From Chloroflexota bacterium (GTDB lineage Bacteria > Chloroflexota > Anaerolineae > Anaerolineales > Anaerolineaceae), in the NCBI GenBank assembly GCA_029561345.1, contig JAKQJC010000048.1:1-63396 (forward strand): 63,396 nt of DNA, given 5' to 3'. A program made the translations under genes and the position numbers. Of the stretch, positions 1 to 7,800 are shown piece by piece (within the stretch, counting starts at the first letter, position 1; every line of letters begins with the position of its first letter). The notes below the pieces were generated by a model. The model worked only from the letters and a program-made list of their open reading frames with translations. It was not told the origin of the DNA and did not search any database.

Positions 1-75
1 GCGCTGCTTTTCGGGCAGTTCGCTGGCAGCGCTGATCAGTGCCGGTTGTTGGTGTTTGGTGTTTTTTCTGAACAT
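1..75 (-). CDS. Transposase, N-terminal fragment (cut by window edge)
   Basis: Reading leftwards from an ATG at 73-75, an open frame of 25 codons runs off the window edge. It begins MFRKNTKHQQPALIS and reaches LPEKQR. From memory this resembles the start of IS1182-like DDE transposases, whose N-terminus usually continues with a short basic stretch and an aromatic WAGTFY-like motif; the window ends before that could be seen. It was found by translating the edge by eye. No strong ribosome site precedes it. Family assignment rests on 25 residues, so it is tentative. Confidence 0.5.
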   Translation of the reverse strand, partial: MFRKNTKHQQPALISAASELPEKQR

Positions 76-110
76 GCTCTGATTGTATTAAACTTTCCTG
101 CTTTTGGGTA

Positions 111-155
111 GGTTTCTTACCTTTTTGCAGTGGAGTCAAAAAGGTAAAGGAAACC
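111..155. repeat. Imperfect inverted repeat upstream of the transposase start
   Basis: The left arm GGTTTCTTACCTTTTTG (111-127) and the right arm CAAAAAGGTAAAGGAAACC (137-155) are reverse complements apart from a two-base bulge, separated by a 9-base loop. It sits 36-80 bases upstream of the transposase start codon. It could be an IS-internal hairpin, part of the IS end, or a terminator insulating the element. No matching copy was found at the right window edge. Confidence 0.4.
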
Positions 156-271
156 GTGTTATTGGTGGGGCCGTTAACAAATCGCTTACGTGTCGATCAT
201 TAATCCTTTACCTGAATGTGAGACAATGGATTGTGTGGAATGGCATTTTATCCTTATCAGGAGGTGATCCA

Positions 272-910
272 ATGATCAACATGAGCGAAAGAATTCTGCT
301 GTTGGCAATTGATGAAGGGCGTGGAAAAATTGTTTCTTCGGTCGATGATTCTTTACTCTATGCGCTTGCTGGGGGCATCCTCACAGAATTATTGCTTGAG
401 GGTTTCATTACGATAGATAAGGACACCCGAATCAATCTTGTTGGAAATCCAGTTGTTGACGAAGAGATTATCAATGAAGCCCTGAAGATGATCCATGACT
501 CGAAAAAATCTCATAAAGTTTCCTATTGGATCAATACTCTGGCGACAAAGAATACTTTTGATGGAATTCTTAAACGACTAACCACCCAGGAAATTATTCG
601 TGAGAAAGGTAAACGTTATGTTTGGATGACCCCCTCGCCGGTTTTTCCAAACCCAAAGGGTTCTGCCAAATATTGGACCAAGTTTCAATTGAGAGAGATG
701 GTTCTGGCGGGCGGTGCGATTGATCCGGCCGCGCTTGCGCTGCTTACACTCATCAAACACACCAAAATTGGCAATCTGGTTTTTACCCGAGATGAATATC
801 TCATGGCCATCACTCAAATTGATCTTTTGGTTAAAAGCGGCATCTTCACACCTGTCATGATAAGCGCCATCGAAAAGGTGGAAATGGCACTCCTGGAATT
901 ATGGATTTGA
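272..910 (+). CDS. GPP34 (GOLPH3/VPS74-like) domain protein
   Basis: The protein has 212 residues. The start at 272 is chosen over an upstream in-frame start because a very strong Shine-Dalgarno (AGGAGGTGATCC, 259-270) sits directly before it. The sequence shows the GPP34 pattern: an N-terminal stretch with LLLAIDEGRGK, then ALAGGILTELLLEGFI, then a short turn with an N-V-G core, and a C-terminal helical part with TLIKHTKIGN. In eukaryotes GPP34 proteins bind PI4P at the Golgi; bacterial members, common in actinomycetes, have no well-defined role. No signal peptide or membrane segment is visible, so a cytosolic or peripheral-membrane location is inferred. A clear terminator follows at 1048-1076, suggesting a single-gene unit. 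Confidence 0.8.
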   Translation: MINMSERILLLAIDEGRGKIVSSVDDSLLYALAGGILTELLLEGFITIDKDTRINLVGNPVVDEEIINEALKMIHDSKKSHKVSYWINTLATKNTFDGILKRLTTQEIIREKGKRYVWMTPSPVFPNPKGSAKYWTKFQLREMVLAGGAIDPAALALLTLIKHTKIGNLVFTRDEYLMAITQIDLLVKSGIFTPVMISAIEKVEMALLELWI

Positions 911-1380
911 TGGAGTTTATCAAAAATGTAGCAACCTTTAGTTTCCGGCAAGTTAAATTGTTCCTTCGGCTGTCCCCGCACACCATAAATGGTGAAAATT
1001 ATGGGGAAACGGCAAAGATAAATGGTGGTGGCAGGTGAAGGAAAAGGAAAGCCGCGCCAAAGAGAAGCGGCTTTTTGTATGTAAAGGAAGGGCAAATCGG
1101 GTATGCTAAAGAAATCATAACAGCAAGGGAAAAGAATATCGTCCGAGGACACAGCTTGGCGGTTAACTCGGACCAGACAAGCCATATGGTCAGTGTATTT
1201 GCCTTTGGGTTGGGAGTCAAGAGTTGCGCATAGGTTTGATCGGTATCTGAAATTTTGCTTGGCTTCCGGTTTAGGCTCATTTTCGATGATAGATTGGGTT
1301 TAATCATGCCCCAACCTTTTTCAAAGTGAATGTGTATCGTATCATGAGCGCTCACAAAACTAACGGAGAATCTCAAACTC
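911..1380. other. Intergenic stretch with no gene seen
   Basis: About 470 bases separate the GPP34 gene and the decayed sigma gene. It contains the terminator at 1048-1076. Short open frames here lack ribosome sites and recognisable content. The last 100 bases presumably hold the promoter of the sigma operon, but no convincing -35/-10 pair was identified. Confidence 0.6.
1048..1076 (+). terminator. Intrinsic terminator after the GPP34 gene
   Basis: The arms AAAGCCGC (1048-1055) and GCGGCTTT (1067-1074) are perfect reverse complements with an 11-base loop, and a T-run continues to 1076. It lies 138 bases past the GPP34 stop codon. Confidence 0.8.
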
Positions 1381-1951
1381 ATGAATGATCTGCACACGCT
1401 GGAAGATGCTGCCGTCATTCGCCGCATGAAAAGCGGCGATATGGGCGGGCTGGAAAATCTGGTGGAACGCTACCAGGTCAGGGCCGTCAGGGCAGCCTAC
1501 TTTATCACCTATGACGAAGCACTGGCGCAGGATATCGCGCAGGATGTGTTTCTGCGCCTCTACCACAGCGTCCAACGTTTCGATGAGGCGCGCCCTTTTG
1601 GCCCTTACCTGATGCAAAGCGTGGTGAACGCATCGCTGAACAGCATGCGCCACAGCAAAAAAAAACGTCTCGCTGGAGGGCAGCCCTGAGGCCTTTGAAC
1701 GCCTGCTTTCACGGGCGGCATCCACGGAATCGCAGGTGGAGTTTAACCAGCAGAAGAAAGAGATTCTCAAAGCCTTATCTCAACTATCACCCAGACAGCG
1801 GGCTGTCATTGTGCAGCGCTATTATCTGGAAATGAGCGAACAGGAAATGGCCAGCAAGCTGGAAGTGGCTCCCGGCACGATTAAATGACTGTTAAATGTG
1901 GCCCACGGCCGGCTGAAGCAGCTGCTTGCGCCAGAAAGGAGCAAACCATGA
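1381..1951 (+). pseudogene. Decayed ECF sigma-70 factor (frameshift plus in-frame stop)
   Basis: The first frame gives a 102-residue sigma-70 region 2 (ENLVERYQVRAVRAAYFITY, then AQDIAQDVFLRLY). It breaks at a run of nine A (1657-1665); with eight A the frame would continue. The continuing +1 frame carries a good region 4 (ALSQLSPRQRAVIVQRYYLE, then EQEMASKLEVAPGTIK). Exactly where ECF factors usually read GTIKxRL there is a TGA (1886-1888); after it the same frame runs on through LNVAHGRLKQLLAPERSKP to a TGA at 1949-1951 that overlaps the next ATG. Two separate lesions make a pseudogene more likely than one sequencing error. The intact relative in this window is at 18235. Confidence 0.8.
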
Positions 1952-2370
1952 AACCCAAACCTTATCGTGAGGTGCTGGATGGGGCCGCCCGGGAGGCCGT
2001 TCCGGATGATTTGCGCCTGTTCCCTGCCATTGCCGCCCGCATTGAAAAAGGAAAAAAGACAATGAATCCGCGTTTACGCTTTGCTATGACGACCCTGCTT
2101 GTTCTTGCCGTTCTGGCTGCCGGCTTTCTGGCGGCGCCAGGTGTGGCCAGCGCCATGGGACGGCTGCTTGGTTATCTTCCCGGCATTGGGCTGGTGGACC
2201 AGAGTGGCACCATCAGGGTGCTGGAAAATCCTGTTCAATTGGAAAAGAACGGCATTCACATCATGGTTGAAAAAGGATCCGTCGACTCTGAACGGACGGT
2301 GCTGCTGTATACCCTTGAAGGGATCCACCAGGACTCTTCCGGACGCTGGATGGTGGTGACATCAATATAG
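1948..2370 (+). pseudogene. Truncated membrane anti-sigma-like protein
   Basis: The 140-residue frame starts at an ATG overlapping the sigma stop (ATGA) and preceded by AAAGGAG. It has a cytosolic N-terminus of about 45 residues, one membrane helix (MTTLLVLAVLAAGFLAAPGV, near residues 49-68) and a short outer part ending soon after TVLLYTLEGIHQ. This is the usual layout of a one-pass anti-sigma factor partnered with an ECF sigma. The usual long extracytoplasmic domain is missing: after about position 2345 the sequence looks like coding DNA of the opposite strand, so the gene has probably been cut by a rearrangement. The role is inferred from the sigma partner and topology; no zinc motif is present. 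Confidence 0.6.
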
Positions 2371-3156
2371 GTGATTTCAGCCGTGCCAATATCCGAGGTG
2401 AAGGAGCTCTGGAACTGCACCGTGGCCACCTTGCCTTTCAGCATGCCGTTGATGGGCACATCGAGGAAATCGATTTTTTTTTTTGCCGTTCCGGGCGACC
2501 GCAGAGTGGCGGCCATAGATGTTTTTCCAGTCTTGATACAGGTCCAGGCTGAAACTGGCTGCGGCATTTTCCCGGTGACCATCCAGCGAGAAAGTGGCCT
2601 TGTACATGGCCATATCCATGCGGACGGTGTAAATTTTTTGGTTCCGGGGTCAGGTTGCATCTGGAAATGGGCTGATCGGCGGGCACTGTACGCCCATATC
2701 GGGTTTCCATGTGGCAGAAATCAGCATCAGACCCATATCCCGCGTCAGGGCGGCGGCGGAACCGGTGGGGCCATCTGCCTGGTAGGTTGGCTGGGCCGTC
2801 CAGCCGAGGCACACCAAATTGAACAGGGCCGCCACCACATCCTGCGGGCTGGCAAACCGAGTGCCATTGCCCGCCGCCTGAAGGCGGCAGCCCTGCCCAG
2901 CCTCGCCGGCGACGGTATCGAGGAAAGGCACTCTGCTTTGCAGGGACACATCCACGCCCAAAGCCTGGGCCGCGATGGTCTGCAAGTCTTTGCCCAGCGT
3001 TTCAGGAAGCAGGTCATACACCTTGTGCCCTTTGGCTCAGAGCTGACCGGGCGGCTTCCGGACGGCAGCTGGCATTTTTACCACCGTTTCATGCAGGCTC
3101 TGCTGCAGCATGAGGACGCCTATGCGGCCAACCTTGAAAAGCATTTCATTCGCCAT
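2345..3156 (-). pseudogene. Decayed secreted/lipoprotein-like gene, at least three frameshifts and one stop
   Basis: On the minus strand protein-like sequence hops between frames. It starts at an ATG at 3156, meets a TGA at 3037-3039, continues in the same frame through LPETLGKDLQTIAAQALGVD and DGPTGSAAALTRDMGLML, shifts near 2692 (ADQPISRCNLTPE), again near 2640 (KIYTVRMDMAMYKATFSLDG), and again at a run of 11 T (2474-2484; 10 would restore frame) into DFLDVPINGMLKGKVATVQF. The ADGPTG and C-P-x-DQPIS-x-C-x-LTPEQ blocks match what I remember of an uncharacterised family of Anaerolineae secreted proteins, unverified. The two cysteines in the latter block would form a disulfide outside the cell. 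The opposing plus-strand open frame (2371-3171) reads as an antisense shadow. Together with the truncated anti-sigma gene this marks a rearranged, decaying segment. Confidence 0.55.
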
Positions 3157-3311
3157 CTGCCCCCCTGGTAAACGGGCGGCAATATAAATTTCAGGTCTCC
3201 GCTTTTGGGGCAACCCATGATATAAATCAAATTGACGTGCGAGTCTCAAGGTCTGGAAAGGCACGGCAATTTGCTGTCAATTTGAATCTCTAAGGGAAGC
3301 AAGGAGCGGTT

Positions 3312-3686
3312 ATGAAACTGAAACAGGTGGACACCATTTTACTGGTGCAAAGCATGGAGGTATCGCGGCAATTCTACACAGGCTTGTTGGGATTGGAAAT
3401 TTTGCATGACTGGCAGACCATGCTGGTCTTTAAAGAACGCCTGTCGATTTTGCAAGCCAGCGAACTGCAGCCGCAGAACGAAATTCAGGGTTTTATCCAA
3501 TCCGGAACAGAGGCGCGCAGTAATGTGGTGATCTACCTGCAGAGCGATGATCTGGAAACCTGCTGCCAGCAGTTGACTGCGGCCGGGGTGCGCTTTCTGC
3601 ACGGCATCATCACCCTGCCGTGGGAACGGATTTTTCGCATTTACGACCCGGACGGTTATCTTATTGAAATCGGCGAACCACATTAA
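3312..3686 (+). CDS. VOC (glyoxalase/bleomycin-resistance) superfamily protein
   Basis: The 124-residue protein has the single-chain VOC pattern: opening strand TILLVQSMEVSRQFYTGLLG, middle VVIYLQSDDLETCCQQLTAAG, and closing ERIFRIYDPDGYLIEIGEPH. This is the beta-alpha-beta-beta-beta fold that dimerises to form a metal- or ligand-binding cleft. The terminal E in LIEIGE is the usual metal-ligand position, while the N-terminal His ligand of true glyoxalases is replaced (the strand reads DTILLV), so glyoxalase I activity is doubtful. The Shine-Dalgarno AAGGAG (3301-3306) fixes the start. It converges with the DUF1801 gene, 11 bases away. Cytosolic; substrate unknown. Confidence 0.85.
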   Translation: MKLKQVDTILLVQSMEVSRQFYTGLLGLEILHDWQTMLVFKERLSILQASELQPQNEIQGFIQSGTEARSNVVIYLQSDDLETCCQQLTAAGVRFLHGIITLPWERIFRIYDPDGYLIEIGEPH

Positions 3687-3697
3687 AGAAAATGGTG

Positions 3698-4096
3698 TCA
3701 GCTTGAAGTGGGCTTTTTGCTTTTTGGGGCGGCAGCTTTTTCGCGGTTTTGCGTGGTTCTGAAAGCCACAATTTCCGCGATCAAATCGTAAGGTATGGGC
3801 TGGTTGAGCGGGAATTGAATGGCGCCTTTGGACTGCTGGTAGGGGGCCAGTTTTCCAACAAAGGCTTCAATGCCTGCAGGTGCCGGATAGAAGCCAATAT
3901 GGTGCTTGAAGGCGCCAAAGTGCACCAGGTTGCCGTTAAGGACGAAGGTGGGGAGACGGTATTTCATCGCTTCACTGGCATCCGGCGCAATCTCGCGGAT
4001 AATGGCGCGAATTTTCTGAAGGATGGCGCGAATTTCCTCCGGGTATCTGGCAATGTAATCATCAATGGCTTGTGGGTTTTCAGGATCGGGGTCCAT
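3698..4096 (-). CDS. DUF1801 (YdhG-like) family protein
   Basis: The 132-residue protein shows the DUF1801 pattern: IDDYIARYPEEIRAILQKIR, then APDASEAMKYRLPTF, LVHFGAFKHHIGFYP and KGAIQFPLNQPIPYDLIAEI. The family is small, cytosolic and structurally related to the frataxin/YdhG fold; the biochemical role is unknown. The ATG at 4096 is preferred over a TTG five codons upstream because GAGGA lies eight bases before the ATG. The C-terminus is Lys/Pro-rich. It is convergent with the VOC gene and appears to be a lone gene. Confidence 0.85.
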   Translation of the reverse strand: MDPDPENPQAIDDYIARYPEEIRAILQKIRAIIREIAPDASEAMKYRLPTFVLNGNLVHFGAFKHHIGFYPAPAGIEAFVGKLAPYQQSKGAIQFPLNQPIPYDLIAEIVAFRTTQNREKAAAPKSKKPTSS

Positions 4097-4312
4097 ATGA
4101 GTTATCCTCAATAAAAGCTTGATAAGCGCAGGAAGGGCTGAAAAAAGACATGCTCAAAGCCATCATGAGTATTGTATCTTAAGGGTCGCCGAAGCTACCC
4201 TTTTTTCTTCCAAAATTGAATATATCATCAACCGGATAGAAACGGCCAGCTTTTCATGTCAGACCTGAAACGGGTTGAAGCAGCAAACAAGCGGCGGCCG
4301 CACGCAGCCAAT

Positions 4313-4347
4313 AAAAAAACAGGGCGCAGATGATCATCTGCGCCCTG
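4313..4347 (-). terminator. Intrinsic terminator of the giant sortase-tailed gene
   Basis: A perfect 28-base palindrome (4320-4347) with arms CAGGGCGCAGATGA and its complement is followed, reading on the minus strand, by seven T (A-run 4313-4319). It lies 16 bases past the stop codon of the giant gene. The 4097-4312 stretch next to it holds no gene that I can see. Confidence 0.9.
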
Positions 4348-4363
4348 AATGGGTGAGAGAGGG

Positions 4364-4800
4364 TCACTCTTCCGTCACTGAAATGAGCACGGCCTGGACG
4401 GCCACGCGCCATTTGTAGGCATCGGCAGCTTTGTCATAGCCCTTGCAGGTGATGAGGGTGATCCAGGGCAGGTCTTTATGCTGCAGCGGGGTTGAATCAT
4501 CCGGCCCGACGGTGTAGGTCTGGCGCACCTGGTACACGTACATCTGGCCGTAGGCGCGAATGATGATCCAGTCGCCCCATTTGAGCTGGTCGAGCTGGTA
4601 GAAGGGACCCGGCAGACCGAGACGATCATAGACATGCGCGGTCAGGACGGAATTGCCAGCCCAGGTGGGGAAGGCGGTGCCTTGCAGGTAACCGGCCTCG
4701 CGGTTTAGCCACGAGAGATCCCAGGCGCCATCCACCAGCGGCACACCCACGATGGGCATGGACACGCCCAGGCGCGGGATTTCAAGCACCAGGTCGCTGT
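4364..4800 (-). other. Sortase catalytic domain at the C-terminus of the giant protein
   Basis: The domain runs from LVLEIPRLGVSMPIVGVPL to the stop. It contains the sortase hallmarks in order: NSVLTAHVYD (catalytic His codon at 4634-4636), PFYQLDQLKWGDWIII, a TxxVxPDD-like strand, TLITCKGYD (catalytic Cys codon at 4445-4447) and KWRVAVQAVL (catalytic Arg codon at 4406-4408). The layout fits class D/E/F housekeeping-type sortases; the exact class cannot be fixed by eye. The unusual point is that it is not a separate enzyme but the tail of an adhesin. Confidence 0.85.
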
Positions 4801-7800
4801 ATTGGACCAGGGGGTTGCCGGGCGGCAAGACGGCCGGCAGGCGGAAGCCGGGGGCAAAGCCTGTGGCAGGCAGTTTGGGCTCTGATGTGATGGTGAGGAC
4901 GGCCTGACTGCTGGAGCCGTAATTGTTGATGGTGGACGAAGGCTGGTAGAAGCGTTCGGTGGAGAGCTGGTTGTGAGGCGACTGCGGGGCGGTTTCGTTG
5001 CCGGGCAGGCTGCTCCATGAGAGATCCACGCGGTTGGTCACCAGCGCGCCAGGGCTGACATTTCCAATTGTGGCTGTGAACTGAATGATTGTGGCTGAGG
5101 CCGGCTGCATGGGGTACACATCCCAGCGCACCCGCAGGGTGGGGGCGCCCGAATCCAGAATGACGGTGGGGGTCACCCCACTGACAAACTGGAGGGTGTT
5201 GGAGACGTATACCAGGCCGGCGGGCAGGGTGTCCACCCATTCCACATCGTAAGCATCCGCATTGCCCTGCGCGGCGGGCGAAACCACCACGGTATAGACC
5301 ACGGCATTCCCCTGGAAGCCTTCAGAGACATCAGCGGTTTTGCTGACGGTCATGGCAGGTTCAATGATGATCAACGCGGGTGCGCTGCTGACCTGCGATC
5401 CGCCGGTCCAGTTCCAGGTTGCTGCGTTATCCAGGGTTGTGCCGCGCACGTTGGCGGCGCTGTTCAGCACAACCGCTTCGTAGGTGACCGTCAGAAGCTG
5501 GAATTCAGACGAGGCATTGGTCAGGCTGCCAAAGTTGAAAGTCACCCGGCGGCCGCGGTTGGCAGGATCGGAGGTCGGATCGGGGTTGGGTTCGCTGGTC
5601 ACCTGCGGCGTGGCGCAGATGGTGCCGAGAGAGCCCAGGCTGGAAGTGAGGCTGGCCCCAGTGATGCTGGTGCAATTCATGAAGGCCAGGCCAGGGCCCA
5701 GTACATCAGTCAGGGTGAGGTTCTGGACGGTGCCCGTGCCCACATTGAGCGTGACCGTGTAGGTGACCATTTCGCCCACCAGCACGTTGGGCAGAATGGA
5801 ACCCGCATGCGAGGTTCCACTGATGACCTTGCTCGACTCGCCGATCAGGTCGGTATCGGTCGCGCCGGCGGTGATGGTCTGGCTGGCGTTGGAGCCGTCA
5901 TCATGGACGATGGCGATGTTGACCACGCTTGTTTCCGTGGCCAGCGGTGAAACCTGGGCGTGAACTGTCCGCTGGATGGGCGCGCCCTGCGCCGGCAGGT
6001 TGAAGAGCGGCCAGGTGATGGTATGGGTGAGGCTGGCATAGGTCCCGCCGTCGCTGGCTGAGATGAAGATCAATTCAGCCGGCAGGTTGTCGGTCAGGAG
6101 CACATTGGCGGCTTCCTGGGTTCCGGTGTTGGTGACCGTGATGGTATAGGTGACTTCAGCGCCTGGGGCAACCTGGGTCACGCCGTCATCCTTGGTGATG
6201 ACCAGAACAGGTTCAGCGATCACCGGAATGGTTTCGGTGGCTGTGGAGGTGGAGGGCGTGCCGCCGGACTCATTGCTGCCGTCGTCCGTCACAAAGGTGA
6301 CGTTGGCCAGGACAGACAGGCCCGAGGGAGCCGGGGAGGGCAGTTGAATAACCACGGTGCGGGTGATCGTTTGAGAGGCCGGCAGGTCAAAGAGGGGCCA
6401 ATCCACGCGGTGGGGCAGGGTGCTGTAGACGCCCATGTCACTGGCGCTGATAAAGGTTGTCAGAGTCGGCAGGGTGTCATTCAGCGCCACATTCGCGGCG
6501 GTCTGGTTGCCATTATTGCTCACCGTGAGAGTGTAGGTGACCACCTGGCCAGGCAAAGCCTGGGTCAGGCCGCTGGTTTTGGTCACCAGCAGGCTGGGCG
6601 CCGCCGCAACTGGGGTGGTCTCAGCGGCCGTGTTGTTCTCCGGGGTGGGGTCAACGCCGTTGGTGCCGTCGTCAGCTATGACGATGTAGTTATAGAGGGT
6701 TGAAACGCCAGAAGGCAGCAGGCTGTCCACGGTCACGGTCAGAGTGACCGTGCCGGAAGAACCCACTGACAGCGCGCCAACCGTCAGCTCGCAAACCGAG
6801 CCCGCGGAGACGCCAGAGGGGCAGGTCCAGCCCGGATCTGATGCGGCCAGGTCGGCAGTGGTGTATGCTGGAATGGTTTCGGTCAGGGTGACGCCAGAGG
6901 CTGCCTGGTTGCCAACATTGGTGTAGAAGATGGTGTAGGTGTAGCTGTCGCCAGGCTGAACTGTCACACCGCCGTCGGTCTTGGTGATGAGCAGGTCCGG
7001 CGCCGCCAGCACGGGATCCACGGTAGGATCGGTGGAGCCGGGTTCTTCAGGGTCATCGGTGGGCAGGGTGGTGCTTTCAAATGAGACGAAGCCCTGATTA
7101 ACAACTTCCGTGACGCCGATGGGGAAGGGGTTGACGATATCCACCTGGAAGAGGATGGAGGCGGTGCCGCCGCGGCCGGAGAGATAGGGGATCTGGACGG
7201 TGACGGAAGTATCGCCAGCGGTGTTGCCGACCAGAACCGTGCCGGAGGGCAGCACCTGAACGGTGCCGGTGACCAGGAGGGTGTTGGCATCGGGAACGTC
7301 CGTGAGGGTGAGATCAGCCGCATCGCGGTCGCCGGAGTTGGTGAGGATGATTTGATATTGCAGGGTTTCGCCCGGTTCAAGCTGCCCGTCGCCATCATCC
7401 ACGGCGATCCATGAGGTCTTGGTGGCGGTGATGGAGTAAGAAGCAACGACGGTGACGGTTTCAGCAGTGTTGGTGCTGGTGGTGTTGTTGCCGTCCACGG
7501 CAGAAGCGAGGTTGGTGATGGTGGTGATATCGGTGGCGATGGGGTCGTCGATCACAAGGGTGAAGGAGAGGGTGGACACAGCGCCAGCCAGGAGGTCAAA
7601 GGGATCAGAAACGCAGCTCGTGCCGAGGCAGGCCCAGCCAGCTTCAACCGGGTGGGTGGTGCCGGTGGGGATGGATTCGGTGACAGTGACGGTGACGGCA
7701 TCGCGATCGCCGGTATTGGAGACCTGCAGGGTGTAGGTGACGGTATCACCGGGGAAAACCGTGGCCACAGGTGAGGTTTTGATGATCTCAAGATTGGCGG

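Noticed and set aside
1886..3039. TGA read as tryptophan (alternative code), since two interrupted genes have TGA where Trp is plausible
   Set aside because: TGA is used as the ordinary stop in many intact genes here, such as the giant gene at 4364, and both interrupted genes also have frameshifts.
2371..3171. A 266-codon plus-strand open frame
   Set aside because: It has the His/Gln/Arg/Gly-rich make-up of an antisense shadow, and the minus strand carries recognisable though frameshifted protein sequence over the same stretch.
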